This document shows positions 19,301-29,465 of a stretch of DNA of 64,000 bases, piece after piece. The translations under genes were made by a program, and so were the position numbers. The DNA comes from Diacronema lutheri (Eukaryota > Haptophyta > Pavlovophyceae > Pavlovales > Pavlovaceae), in NCBI GenBank assembly GCA_019448385.1, contig JAGTXO010000007.1, forward strand, positions 930,001-994,000, in the 5' to 3' direction. The notes under the pieces are model-generated. The model was given only the letters and a program-made list of their open reading frames with translations. It did no database searches and was not told the origin of the DNA. The first letter of the stretch is position 1. Each line of letters opens with the position of its first letter.

Positions 19301-21981
19301 TGCTCCGTCGACAAGGACACGCAGATGGCGAAATACGAGGCGCGCATCGCCGAGCTCGAGGGCGCGCTGCGCGCGCGCGGCGAGTTGACAGGCGTCGGCG
19401 CGGGGGCCTTGGGCGCAGGGACGCTGCTCGTTACGCCCGCTCCCGACGCCGCGCCGGGCGAGGCGGCTGCGGCGGGCGTCGGCCACACGGCGGCGCGCGT
19501 GGCGCGCGTTGGGCATACGGCGGTACCCGCGCGCGCGCACGACGGCGGTGGGGCCGGCGTGCGCGGCGTGGACGCCGTTGGCGCGGCCGGGAGCGTGGCG
19601 GGTGTTGAGGCCAGCGGCGCGCTGCCCGGGTCGGGCGCGGCGGACGGCGCGCGCGCACGTGTCGACGAAGCGCCCGCATTGTGCGCGCTGGCGGCGCGTG
19701 AGGATGGCGATGGGCGCGGCGGCGAGCCCGTGCCTGTGAGCGCGCTCTCCGCCTCGGCGGCGTCAGACGTGACGCCCGCCGTCGGCGGCGCGGATGTCAC
19801 CGCGCTGCGCTCGAGCGCAGCGTCATCGGCCGACAGCACCAATGACGACAGCGTCGACGGCGGCGGCAGCGGCGCGTCGGGCGGCGGCGGGGCGCGAGCG
19901 CACGGCGCGGCGCCGCCTGTCGCTGCGGCGCCGGGGCAGGCGCCCCTGTCCCGCGCCTCGGCTGCTGCCCTGGCCCCGGCCTCTGCAGCGCCCGAGGCTG
20001 CGCTCGTCCACGCGGCGAGCGGCGCAGCTGACTCGGCTGCCGCGCCGCCGGGGCGCGCGGGCAGTGTAACGGTCGAGACAGGTGGCGTAACGGTCGAGAC
20101 CGGTGGCGTTACGGTCGAGACCGGCGGCGTAACGGTCGAGTCCGGCGGTGTAACGGACGCGCTCGCCGCGTCGCCCGTGCTTGCGCTGCGCGGCGCGCCG
20201 GCGAGCGCGAGCGTTGAGACACTTCCGCCTTCCACGCCCGCCGCCGAGCGCGCCGCGCTTGCGGGCGGAGCGGGCGCGGCCGAGGCGAAGGCCATCGGCG
20301 CCGCATCGCCGACGATCGCGCAGCGCTCGTTGTGCGTGCTGCGCAAGGGCATCACCGAGGTGCGTTTCGCACGCCACCGCTGCGCGCGCGCGGTGCGCGT
20401 GTCGGCGGTGGCCGAGTGCACGCGTGCGAGCGCGCGCGCGGAGCGAGCGGGGCGTGGGCGCGAGCGGGGCGTGGGCGCGCGAGCGGGGCGTGGGCCCGCG
20501 AGCGGGGCGTGGGCGCGCGAGCGGGGCGTGGGCCCGCGAGCGGGGCGTGGGCGCGCGAGCGGGGCGTGGGCCCGCGAGCGGGGCGTGGGCGCGCGAGCGG
20601 GGCGTGGGCCCGCGAGCGGGGCGTGGGCCCGCGAGCGGGGCGTGGGCGCGCGAGCGGGGCGTGGGCGCGCGAGCGGGGCGTGGGCGCGCGAGCGGGGCGT
20701 GGGCGCGCGAGCGGGGCGCTGCGCGCATAGTGGCGCCTGGAGGGCGAGCGGCGGCGCCGGCGCGCGAGCGGGGCGCTGCGCGCATAGTGGCGCCTGGAGG
20801 GCGAGCGGCGGCGCCGGCGCGCGAGCGGGGCGCTGCGCGCATAGTGGCGCCTGGAGGGCGAGCGGGGCGCTGCGCGCATAGTGGCGCCTGGAGGGCGAGC
20901 GGGGCGCTGCGCGCATAGTGGCGCCTGGAGGGCGAGCGGGGCGCTGCGCGCATAGTGGCGCCTGGAGGGCGAGCGGGGCGCTGCGCGCATAGTGGCGCCT
21001 GGAGGGCGAGCGGCGGCGCCGGCGACGGGCGCCACTCACGACCGCGCGCCGCGTGCGTCCGCGTGCGGTGCATGGCAGGCGCGGAGGTGCCTCCCGCCTC
21101 CGGGTGTAACGGGTGTAACGGGTGTAACGGCAGATTTACCGCCCGCATCCGTTGGCGCTGCTGCGGCCGGAGCGGCCGGTGCGGCGGCCGACGACGCCGC
21201 CGCCTTTGCCGCCGTTGAGCGCGCCGAGCTCGACGCGGACACGTCGTCCGTCACCCTTCTCCTCGCGTCCGCGCGCCAGGCGGCGCGCGCGAACATGACG
21301 CTTGGCCGCGCGCTGCAGCAGGCCCGCGCCCTTGCACAGTCACGCATCGCATACTTGTCAATCGAAGTCAACTCGCGTGTGCTCTTTGTCGCAGTGACGC
21401 GCGAGGTGCGCGCGCGCGCGTCGCGCTCGGCTGCGGCGCGTGTCGAACGCGCCGCTGCGCTGTGCAGTCGCACGCCCTCCGCCTACATTGAAATGCCCGT
21501 CCTCCTCCGCCCACTTGTCACCCTCCGTCCCTACCCCCCTCCGCCCACCGTCTGCACGCCGCGGCCCTAGGCGCGCTCCGTCGACCGCGTTGCGCCCGCA
21601 GACTCGGCGGGACGCAGCGCGGGGGTCTTCGTCGCCTACGCGTCCGGCCTGCCCAATCGATTCCTTGCGCCAAAGTCAGTGGCCGCCTTTGTCCGTGGCG
21701 CGCGCGATGGCGGCCAGGCGGACTCGGCCGCGGTGGGCGCGGAGGACGCGGCGGCCGCCGGCGCAATGGCGGCGGTGCCCGCGGCGGGGAGCGGTGGAAC
21801 GTGGTTTGTTGGCGAGGTGCGCGCGATCGAAGGCCCGCTCGTCGCGAGCGGCGATGCGGCGTCCGACCGTTTCAACTTGCCGCAGGGCTCACTTTATTGG
21901 CTTCTCACCGCCGAGCCCGTCAGCGTGCTCCCGCCGGCGATCGGCGCGTCGGCGTCTGCGTCGCCCGCGCAGATGCCGTGA
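16322..21981 (+). CDS. ATG11: ATG11/RB1CC1-type selective autophagy scaffold, 5 exons
   Basis: Exons are predicted at 16322-16416, 16541-16664, 16919-20359, 21079-21405 and 21571-21981 (1,465 residues; all phases fit, introns GT-AG). Exons 1-2 encode an N-terminal ubiquitin-like fold (VEAVKYALAPASG, ILLYDGEKLDD, PLADYGLP). Exon 3 opens with AIFMFNRAMLA and a long helical region matching the ATG17-like part of plant ATG11 and animal RB1CC1. A long coiled-coil and Ala/Gly-rich disordered section follows. The last exons carry the C-terminal ATG11 domain: RIAYLSIEVNSRVLF, VFVAYASGLPNRFLAP, TWFVGEVRAIEG and NLPQGSLYWLLTAEP. Family members tether the ATG1/ULK1 kinase complex to cargo receptors. The acceptor of intron 3 (21078) is the least certain boundary. 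The N-terminal Met at 16322 gives only 31 residues before the first splice. Confidence 0.86.
20445..21020 (+). repeat. Two adjacent GC-rich minisatellites in ATG11 intron 3
   Basis: The first part (about 20445-20720) repeats GCGAGCGGGGCGTGGGC units of 18-20 bp. The second part (about 20705-21012) repeats a longer unit of about 37 or 57 bp made of GCGAGCGGGGCGCTGCGCGC, then ATAGTGGCGCCTGGAGG. Some longer units carry an extra GGCGGCGCCGGCGC insert. The first array shades into the second through the shared GCGAGCGGGGCG core. All of it lies in the predicted intron 20360-21078. Confidence 0.9.
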
Positions 21982-22402
21982 ATGTCACGGCCGCCCACCC
22001 CGTTATTCTCCGTTCAGTGATCTCGGATTTGCTTGCGGCAAAGCGGCAAGTCCGAAAAGGTGCCTTTGAAGTGCGGCCCTGGCGCGCACCCCGGAGCGCC
22101 CGACTTTGACACGCCGCGCGTGCCGTCGTGCGTCGCTCGCGACCGCCCATTGCAGTGGCAGGCTTTATCGCCGTTTACACTGGCAGGCAGTGTCGGCGTT
22201 TACACTGGCAGGCAGTGTCGCCGTTGGCACTGGCAGGCAGTGTCGCCGTTGGCACTGGCAGGCAGTGTCGCCGTTGGCACTGGCAGGCAATGATGCCGTT
22301 GGCACTGGCAGGCAATGTCGCCGTTGGCACTGGCAGGCAGTGTCGCCGTTGGCGCGTGGCGCTGCCCAGCGGCAGGGCGGAGGCGTCGACCCCGCCACGG
22401 GC
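21982..22402. other. Convergent 3' intergenic region containing a 25-bp minisatellite
   Basis: This is the space between the ATG11 and NASP 3' ends. About eight units of TGGCAGGCAGTGTCGCCGTT plus GGCAC (25 bp) occupy about 22153-22352. Early units read GTTTACAC and later ones GTTGGCAC. Open frames through it (MISC Val/Gly/Trp repeats) are products of the repeat and are not genes. Confidence 0.85.
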
Positions 22403-24004
22403 TCACGCGAGGGACGCGCGCTGCTTCTTGACCGCCGCGCCGATGTCGTGATGCGCGCCCGCAGCGCCGGGCGCGCCGGGCGCAGTCGCTGTCGCCGAGC
22501 CGCCGGCCTGCGGCGCCTTGCGGCGGACAGTGAGAACGCTCACCGGCGGAGCAGATGCGCCATCGACGGCGGCAGCCGCGAGCTGCGGCTTGCCAAAGCC
22601 GCCAGAATCGACGGGCGCCGCCACCGCGCCGCTCACCACGGCCGTAACCGCCGCGGCCGCGCCAGCGGCCGCATCAGCCGCCGCCACGCCGTCGATCGGC
22701 CCAGCCGGCCCGGCCTGCACGGGCACGATGCCCGAGGGCTCCGCCTCGGCCGCGATCTTCTCCTCGATTTCGTGAACGAGCTCGCGCAGCTCGCGCACCT
22801 CGGCCGCCCTCTCCTCGTCGGCGCCGAGCGCGGCCACGCGCAGCCGTAGCACCGCCGCCGCCTTTTCAAACTCGGCGGCCGCGTCGGGCGCGCGCCCGTT
22901 GAGCTGGTGCGCGATGCCGAGCTGGTAGTGCGTGTGCGACAGCGTGCGGTCGTGCGCCTCGAGCACCTGCTCGAAGATCGCGAGCGCCGCTGCATACTCC
23001 GTAACGGCTCCAACGAAATCCTCTGAGCGGCGTGCGCGCGCGCGGCGCAAGCGCGCGTGAGCGCGCGCGTGCACACGCGCGACGGCGCAAGTGGTTGCCG
23101 TGCCGCTCGCGTGACAGCCGCGCGGCGGCGCCCGTGGCGACGGTCGCAGGCGCGCGCATGCCGCTCGGGCCGAGGGCGCCAGCGCCGCGCAGGCGCGCCA
23201 TGCCCACGACGGCCGGCCGCTGCGCGCGCGGCTCGCGCAGTGCGGCGTGCGGCCGTTACCATTCTCCATTCGAATGTCGGCGAGACCGAGGAGACAGTCC
23301 GCGACGCGCCGGCGCGCCTTGGGGTCGTCGCCGCGTTTCTCAAAGAGAAGGCGCGCGATCTCAAAGCATTCCCAGGCGGCCTGAAGGTCGTCCCTTTCCA
23401 TGCCATCCGCCTCCTCGCCGTCCGCACCCTCGGCCACGGCTGGCGCGTTCAAATCGCTTGGACCGCCACCTGCGCTCGGCCCGACGCCTCGCCCGACGCA
23501 CGGCGCATCGCTGCCTGCACAAGGTGGGGCGCTACCGCACATGGCGGCCGCGACGGCTGCCAGCTTGTGCGCTTTGCCGCCTGCGCGTGGAGCGCCGTCG
23601 TGCCACACCGAGCGCGTGCGGCGATGAGCGAGCGCGCGCGCGCGCGCGTTGTGCGCGCCAGCCGCGCATGAGCCGCGCGCGGGCGCGCGCGCGTGCGCAC
23701 CAACAAGGACCTCATCGGTGGCATCGACGTCCTCCTCATCATCGTCTTCTTCGCCCTCGCCCTCCTCCTCCAACTTCTGCACCGCGTCACCGAACGGGTT
23801 GCTCTCCGCCTGCGCCTTCTGCAACAGCGCGTCGGCGTACGCATAGTAGGCATAGGCGCAGCTCGGGCTCATCGGGCCGTGCTCGGCAACGGTGAGCTCT
23901 AGCGCCTTGCACAGGCACGCAATCGCCGGCTCCGTGCTCCCCTCCTGCAGCAGCTGCTTGCCACGCGCCGCGCACGCGTCGATGGTGCTGGGCTCCGCCT
24001 CCAT
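22403..24004 (-). CDS. NASP: NASP/Sim3-type histone chaperone with SHNi-TPR, 3 exons
   Basis: Minus-strand exons are predicted at 24004-23701, 23580-23260 and 23022-22403 (414 residues; both introns phase 1, GT-AG). The first TPR reads ARGKQLLQEGSTEPAIACL with SPSCAYAYYAYADALL. An acidic loop of Glu/Asp follows (EEEGEGEEDDDEEDVDATDE), as in NASP, where it interrupts the second TPR and binds histones. Later TPRs include AAWECFEIARLLFEKRG, CLLGLADIRMENG, FVGAVTEYAAALAIFEQVL and RTLSHTHYQLGIAHQLNG. These form the SHNi-TPR pattern shared by NASP, Sim3 and Hif1, which hold H3-H4 dimers before chromatin assembly. The C terminus is basic (VKKQRASLA), consistent with nuclear import. The protein runs convergent to ATG11. 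Confidence 0.88.
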   Translation of the reverse strand: MEAEPSTIDACAARGKQLLQEGSTEPAIACLCKALELTVAEHGPMSPSCAYAYYAYADALLQKAQAESNPFGDAVQKLEEEGEGEEDDDEEDVDATDEVLVGAHARAPARGSCAAGAHNARARALAHRRTRSVWHDGAPRAGGKAHKLAAVAAAMCGSAPPCAGSDAPCVGRGVGPSAGGGPSDLNAPAVAEGADGEEADGMERDDLQAAWECFEIARLLFEKRGDDPKARRRVADCLLGLADIRMENGNGRTPHCASRARSGRPSWAWRACAALAPSARAACARLRPSPRAPPRGCHASGTATTCAVARVHARAHARLRRARARRSEDFVGAVTEYAAALAIFEQVLEAHDRTLSHTHYQLGIAHQLNGRAPDAAAEFEKAAAVLRLRVAALGADEERAAEVRELRELVHEIEEKIAAEAEPSGIVPVQAGPAGPIDGVAAADAAAGAAAAVTAVVSGAVAAPVDSGGFGKPQLAAAAVDGASAPPVSVLTVRRKAPQAGGSATATAPGAPGAAGAHHDIGAAVKKQRASLA

Positions 24005-24194
24005 TCCTGTCGTTCACTTTTTCCCGCCTCGCAGCGCCTAACCGTCCGGTGTGGTCATGCCCGTCTCGGTTTCATAATTTTACTCATTACCTATATTGGA
24101 ACGTGCAGTCTGAGATCGTGAGGACGGCATGATATCACGTGTACCTCCACATCGAAATTCGTATTCTCTGCCCCCACATTTTCATATTGATGTT

Positions 24195-25856
24195 ATGCGG
24201 GATTACATTTCACTGGTCCCTCGCCCTGGTCTGCGCGCGCCTAGCACGCCGCGCACGGAGGCGCGCGAGGTCGGCGGCGCCGCAGAGGATCCCGGCGGCG
24301 ACGATATTGATGCTGACGACGACGACGACGACGCGTTGCGCCCGCTCATCGCCGCGGAGCGGGCAACGCGACGCACGTTCCGCGCGCGGCACGCGCCGTT
24401 CGCGCAGTGGGAGCGAGAGGCGGAGCACGGCCCGCTCGTCCAGCACCTCTGGTGGCCGTGCCTGTGCGCGCTCGTCGCCAGCGCGATCATCGCCGTCGTT
24501 GCCGCGACGCTCGCGCACGGTCACAAGTGGCGCGCGGTGTGGCGCACGCGCGCGGCGCTCGAGGCGCGCGGCCTCGTGTGCGCGTTGTCGCACCGGCGGC
24601 CCGAGGACGTGTTCGTCGCGCGCTGGCCGGAGAACCCTTCCGGTCCCACGGCGCGCGCGCTCCTTGGTCCTACCGATCTCGCCGCGCTCGAGCGCGCCGT
24701 GAGCGAGCGCGGCGCGCGCGCGCCGCGTGGCCATTGCACCAAGGCGGCGACCGACCTGCGCGCGGCATGGCACCGGTCGTCAGCGCCGCGGTCGGACGAG
24801 GAAGGCGAGGGCGGCGTGATCGTCTCGCTCGCGCGCAAGCGCGGCGTCGAGCTTCGGCCTGAGGGCGCGTGGGGCCGCGCGCTCCGGCCGCGCGCCGCGT
24901 GCCTCGAGCCGCCCCTGTGCCTGGACGCGAGCCGACCGGCATGCCGCGCGCGCGGGCCGTTACGCGTGCTCTGGTACGGCGCCGATCCGGCGAGCGTCGG
25001 GCGCGGCGCAGCGGCCACGCTCACACCGCGCTGCGCCGTGCCGCAGTGCCGCTGGCTGCGCGACGCGATCGGCACAGGCGCGCCGGGCGGCGGTGACGCG
25101 GTGCAACTCGTGACGTCTGCCGACGATGCGTGCATTTTTGTCTTCACGCCCGCGTCGGTGGGCGGGGCGCGCGCGGGCGGCGGCGCGGACGGGTGGCGGG
25201 ATGGCGCAGGCGCGGCGCAGCTCACCACCGAGCTCCAGTCGACGCTGCCCGACGCGCAAGTGCCGCACTTCCGCTGGGCGCGCTGGTTGCCACACTGGCA
25301 CGCAGTCGGCGGCGTGGGCGGTCGTAATCACGTGCTCGTCATGCCGCAGTGCCTGCTCGCGTGCGAGGCGCTGGGCGAGCCGAGCGCGCTCGGCGCGATC
25401 GGCGAGGCGATGGTTGCGAGCCCGCACGGCTGGCGAGGCCTCTTCCGCGCCGGCTTCGATGTGCAACTCCCCGCCCTTTTTGAAAGCTCGCTTGCAGACG
25501 TTGCGACCATGGCCGCGGCCGCGGCGTCGTCGATGGATGGCGGCCGCCGCAGTGCAAGCGCAGGGCGCGCGCGCGCCGCGGAGCGCGGCGTGCTCATTTC
25601 GTACCGCGGGACTGTCGGTTACCGCGGGGCAAGCGGCATGGGTACCGGACGGTCGCGGTGGACAGCCGGCGCGCTCGCGGCGGCTGAGTGGTCGCACGAG
25701 CCGGCGGAGGGCGTCGTTGTCGACGTGCGCGACGGAGCGCCCGGTGGGCCGTGCGGCTCCGAGCGCTGGACGGACGACGCGGCGGCGGGCGCGGCGGCGG
25801 GTCGAGCCGGCGCGCGTCGAGGCGGTCGTGGCGGCGGTGGCGGCGGTGGCGGCGGC

Positions 25857-25889
<33 letters not shown>

Positions 25890-26432
25890 ATTGGCGACGC
25901 GGCGGACGCGGCCGATTGGGCGCTGCTCGTCAATTCGAGCTTTGGCTTCGTGCCCGGCAGAGACGGCGCGCGCGCCGACACGCTGCAGCACGTGCTCGCC
26001 GCGGGCGCCGTACCGATCGTGCCCGACGACATCGTGCTCCCGTGGGAAGGTTCCGTGCACCAGCCGTTGAGCTGGGACGCGTGTGTGCTGCGCGCGAGCG
26101 TTCGCGAGCTGCGCGCGCTCGGCTCGCTCGTGCGCGCGCTCGCGCCGCCTGGCTCCGCGCGGTACGCGGCGCGGCGACGCGAGTGCGCGCGCGTGTGGGC
26201 CGATCTTGCGGGCGGGCGGCGCGTGGCGACGCGCGGCGCCTACGAGTGCGCTGCGGGCCGGCGGATGTGGCGCGAGCTGCACGCGCGCGTGCGGCTCGCG
26301 CAGGGCGTGAACGTGAGCGACGCCGAGTCGACGGCGAGCGGCGGAGGCAGAGCGCGAAGCGCTGACGCCGGCTGGGTGGGCACATGCGCTAAGCAGCGGG
26401 GGCATGGGGTGAGGCACGACGGTGCATTTTGA
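24195..26432 (+). CDS. Exostosin-like (GT47) type II membrane glycosyltransferase
   Basis: The protein is about 745 residues from the ATG at 24195. An in-frame ATG at 24129 is also possible, but the DNA before 24195 is AT-rich like a 5' UTR. A cytoplasmic tail with an Asp tract is followed by one membrane helix (LCALVASAIIAVVAATLA, about residues 85-105) and a lumenal domain: the layout of a Golgi glycosyltransferase. The exostosin signature is near the C terminus: SSFGFVPGRDGARADTL, then AAGAVPIVPDDIVLPWE, which is the donor-binding part of GT47 enzymes. HFRWARWLPHWHAVGG and NHVLVMPQCLLACEA also fit the family. A long poly-Gly run separates two halves of the domain. The polymer made is unknown; cell-coat polysaccharide or scale synthesis is a reasonable guess. 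Confidence 0.8.
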
Positions 26433-26484
26433 AGAAACGGGCCGCGAGAAATCACAATTATGGCCCGGTCGCGAATGTCATCAC

Positions 26485-28743
26485 TCATTTGCGCCAGAAA
26501 GACGCCAGCGTCGGCTGCGATTGGCGCCGCACGGCCGGCGCGACCGCGCGCGCCGGAGCGCGCGCGCCGCCATCGTGAGCTGGCGCGCGCGCGCTTTGCG
26601 CGTTCGCACGCGCTTCTGCGGCCTGCGGCGCGGTGGCGTCCGTCGGCAGCGCGTTCAGCGGCGCGAGCGCGCGCGGAGGCGCGCAGCCGCCGCCAGCGCG
26701 CGCGAATGCGAAGCTCGGCTTGGAACCGGCCGACGCGCGCACGCGCTCGGCGGCCCGCGGCGAGGGGGCGCCTGGCCGTCGCGGGGCGCACGCGTCCGCG
26801 TCGCTGCCTGACTCGCCGCGCGCGAGCGGTGCTGCGCCCTCGCCGCTCCGCTCGCCTGGTGGCACCGCGCCGTTGGCGGCCGGCGCCGCGCCGTCGGCGG
26901 CGCGGGGCAGAGGCGACGCGCAGCTTGCAAGGTCGTGCGCGGGCGCGGCCGCGCGCTCCGGGCCGCGCTCGATCGCGCCGCCACCAAGGATGAATTCGCC
27001 GGGGCTCGCACCGCCCGCCGCCTTGGCCTCACGGCTCCTCTCCTCGCCCTCGCCCTCGCCCTCGCCCTCGCCCTCGGCGCCAGCCTCCGCCGCCGCGCGC
27101 GCCGCCGTCTCGACCGCCTCCAGTGCGCGCGCGCGCGCGCTCGCCGCGCGCGCGAGCGCGGCGCCCGTCGCGGGCGCGCCGCGGCCGCTCGGCGCGAGCG
27201 CGCAGATGGAGTTGTCCGCGCAGCCCGCGACGAGCAAGTTGACGCGGGGATGCCATTCGAGGGCGATGGCTGGCGCGGCGAGCGGCGCGAGACGCACCCA
27301 CGGCTGCGCCGGCGCGCCGTGCAGCTCGATGCATGCGACGGCCGCGCGGCTCGTGAGCGGCACCCACAGCTGCGACGCGCCGCCGCGCCCGCCCGGCGCG
27401 AACGCCGGCCGACGTCCGGTGATTGCCCAGTCCGGTGCCCAACGCGCGCCCCACGGCCGCGGGATTGCGCCGCCTCCGAGCGCGGCCGCGCCGTCGTCCG
27501 CTCCGCCGTCGGCGGCCTCGCCGTCGGCGGCGTCGGCCCAGCTCACGTCCCACGGCATCCGCCCGCGCCCGTCCTCCTCGAGCGCCGCGCGCGCGAGCTC
27601 GGCCTGCCGGCGCTCGCGCTCGGCACGGCTTCCCAGCAGAATGTCACCACCGATCGGTGCACGCGCATACCCACCGCGCGCGCCGTGCGCGAGCAGCGCG
27701 ACGCGGTCGGCGCGCGCGCCGGCGCTCGCGCGCGCGTCCGAGCCGTCGTGCGCGCCCGCCTCGCACCCGAGGCGCACGATGCCCGCCGGGCCGGCGCGCA
27801 ACTGAAAAAGAATGGCGGGCGCGCCGAAGCCCGCGCGCTCGCCGAGCGCGATCGAGTCAATGGCGACGTGCACGAGCTGCAGGCGCGCGCGCGCCTGGCG
27901 TGCGACCTCGTCGGAGCGGTGCAGCGGTCGCGCCGCGCGGCGCACGTCCCACGCGAGAATCGAACCCGCCTCCGAGCCGGCGAAGACGACAAGGCCGTCG
28001 GCGGAGACCGCGATGGAATGCAGCGCGCCGGCGCGCATGCGCTCGTCGGCGAGCGCGCGGCGCGTCTCGCTCACCGGCGCGCTGCCACGGCGCAGGTCCC
28101 ATACGCGCAAGATGCCGTCCCGCCCGCCCGCGTACACGACCGCCGCATCGGCCGCGCCGGGCGCGAACTCGGCGGCGAAGAGGCCCGAGCATCCGGGCGC
28201 GAGGCATTGGCCGATGGGCGCGGACGACGCGGCGCGCACGTCGTACACGTGCACACGCCCCGTAGACGAGAAGGCGCAGAGCAGCCGGTCGGGCGCCGCC
28301 GGATGCCACCGGACTGTCCTCGGGCGCAGCTCGGTCCGTACGGCGAAGATTGGCGGCTTGTGCACGGCGCGCGCGGTGGGGGGCGCCCGCGCGAGCGCAT
28401 CCGGCGCGTCGGGCGACGGTGGCGGTGGCAGCGGCGGCATCGTCGCAAGGAGCTGGTCGAGCGTGTGCAGCGCAAGCGTGCCCGACGACGAACATGACGC
28501 GAGCAGCTCGCCCGAGCGGTCGAAGCGCAGGTCGGTCACGTGCGGGTGCGCGCCCGCCGCGCCCACTGCGCCAAACTCGACGGCACCCGAAGGGAGCGCG
28601 TCGACGGGCAGGCAGATGTCGAGCTGTTCCATCGTCATCGCCGCGAGTCGCATCGCCTGTCGGCGCAGGCTGCCGCCACCGCTTCCGCACGCCTCGCGCA
28701 TGCGCGCGTCGTACATCTCGCGACGCCCAGGTTTCCCGCCCAA
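26485..28743 (-). CDS. WD40-repeat protein with C-terminal PIP-box-like motif
   Basis: The protein has 752 residues in one exon. WD40 units are visible as HVTDLRFDRSGELLASCSSSG, TVRWHPAAPDRLLCAFSSTGRVHVYDVR, AAVVYAGGRDGILRVWDLRRG, SIAVSADGLVVFAGSEAGSILAWDVRR and ALEWHPRVNLLVAGCADNSICAL, spread over about residues 65-540 with long inserts. The last third is disordered and Ala/Glu-rich. The extreme C terminus reads QPTLASFWRK, close to a PCNA-interacting PIP box (Q-x-x-L-x-x-F-aromatic). Other PIP-box WD proteins act in replication-coupled ubiquitination or repair, but I cannot assign this one to a named family. WD repeats are confidently seen; the PCNA link is inference. Confidence 0.8.
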   Translation of the reverse strand: MGGKPGRREMYDARMREACGSGGGSLRRQAMRLAAMTMEQLDICLPVDALPSGAVEFGAVGAAGAHPHVTDLRFDRSGELLASCSSSGTLALHTLDQLLATMPPLPPPPSPDAPDALARAPPTARAVHKPPIFAVRTELRPRTVRWHPAAPDRLLCAFSSTGRVHVYDVRAASSAPIGQCLAPGCSGLFAAEFAPGAADAAVVYAGGRDGILRVWDLRRGSAPVSETRRALADERMRAGALHSIAVSADGLVVFAGSEAGSILAWDVRRAARPLHRSDEVARQARARLQLVHVAIDSIALGERAGFGAPAILFQLRAGPAGIVRLGCEAGAHDGSDARASAGARADRVALLAHGARGGYARAPIGGDILLGSRAERERRQAELARAALEEDGRGRMPWDVSWADAADGEAADGGADDGAAALGGGAIPRPWGARWAPDWAITGRRPAFAPGGRGGASQLWVPLTSRAAVACIELHGAPAQPWVRLAPLAAPAIALEWHPRVNLLVAGCADNSICALAPSGRGAPATGAALARAASARARALEAVETAARAAAEAGAEGEGEGEGEGEERSREAKAAGGASPGEFILGGGAIERGPERAAAPAHDLASCASPLPRAADGAAPAANGAVPPGERSGEGAAPLARGESGSDADACAPRRPGAPSPRAAERVRASAGSKPSFAFARAGGGCAPPRALAPLNALPTDATAPQAAEARANAQSARAPAHDGGARAPARAVAPAVRRQSQPTLASFWRK

Positions 28744-28784
28744 GGCGAGCGTGCGGTCTGGGGTCCAAAGCGCTCGCGGTTGTA

Positions 28785-29454
28785 ATATGCGGCGTGTTCA
28801 GATAGAATACCGGCTTTGGCCCGGAATTGAAAAAACGGCCGAGAGCGCGGCCCTGCGTCCGCCTCGACGAGCCGCGTCGATTGGCACCAAGTTTGTCTTC
28901 AGGTGCGAAGAACTCGGCGAGATATGGTGTGTAACGGTCGCTGAGAAAAAGGTTGCCCGGATAGAGCGCCCGCCCCTTCCATAGCCCCCCCCCCCCCCCC
29001 CCCCCCCCCTGACGCGCCGCCACGCTCGCGCGCAGGGCGACACCATTGAGCAGCAGTCGACAGACGGCGGCGGCGCGGGCGCGAGCGAAGACTCGGTCGC
29101 GTCGCGGCCGTGATGCGGATCGTGTCCCCCGACGCGACCGCGGCGGTCATCTCGTCGGCGGCGGCGGCGTTGGCCGCCGCCGCTGCTTCGAGGCGCTTCA
29201 CCGTGTCATCGGCGGCGACGTACTCGGCCATCAGGACGAGGTCGGTTTGGTCGAGCACCATTCGGGCAAACAACGCGCCACGCTCGACGAGTGCCCGCAA
29301 CAACGCGCCCCCGACAGGACGTGCCAACATCGCGCCCCGCCCGCGCGGCTATGCGGGATCCTGCCCAGATAGAACGAAAAAACACGTTTTGCCGTTTATC
29401 TCAAAACTGCACCGCGACAACGAAACCGGTGTTCTATCTGGACACGCCACATAT
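28785..29454. mobile_element. Small inverted-repeat DNA element, about 670 bp
   Basis: ATATG-C/T-GGCGTGT at 28785 begins a 34-bp terminal repeat that includes CAGATAGAA-T/C-ACCGG. Its reverse complement, at about 85 percent identity, ends at 29454. TA dinucleotides at both ends would suit a Tc1/mariner-like target site, but the boundary sequence is palindromic, so this is uncertain. The inside carries a C homopolymer of about 25 bases (28987-29010). A minus-strand open frame (28899-29330) has peptide-like stretches such as MVLDQTDLVLMAEYVAADD and, further down, FLSDRYTPYLAEFF in another frame. No transposase motif is visible, so it looks non-autonomous. It lies just upstream of the WD40 gene start. 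Confidence 0.6.
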
Positions 29455-29465
29455 GCATGCTAAAA

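Noticed and set aside
19279-21039. 586-residue minus-strand frame with Pro/Ala/Arg repeats
   Set aside because: It is the antisense reading of ATG11 exon 3 and of the intron minisatellite; the repeats are produced by the array.
22153-22352. CRISPR-like array of 25-bp repeats
   Set aside because: Units are directly adjacent with no unique spacers, and the genome is eukaryotic; it is a minisatellite.
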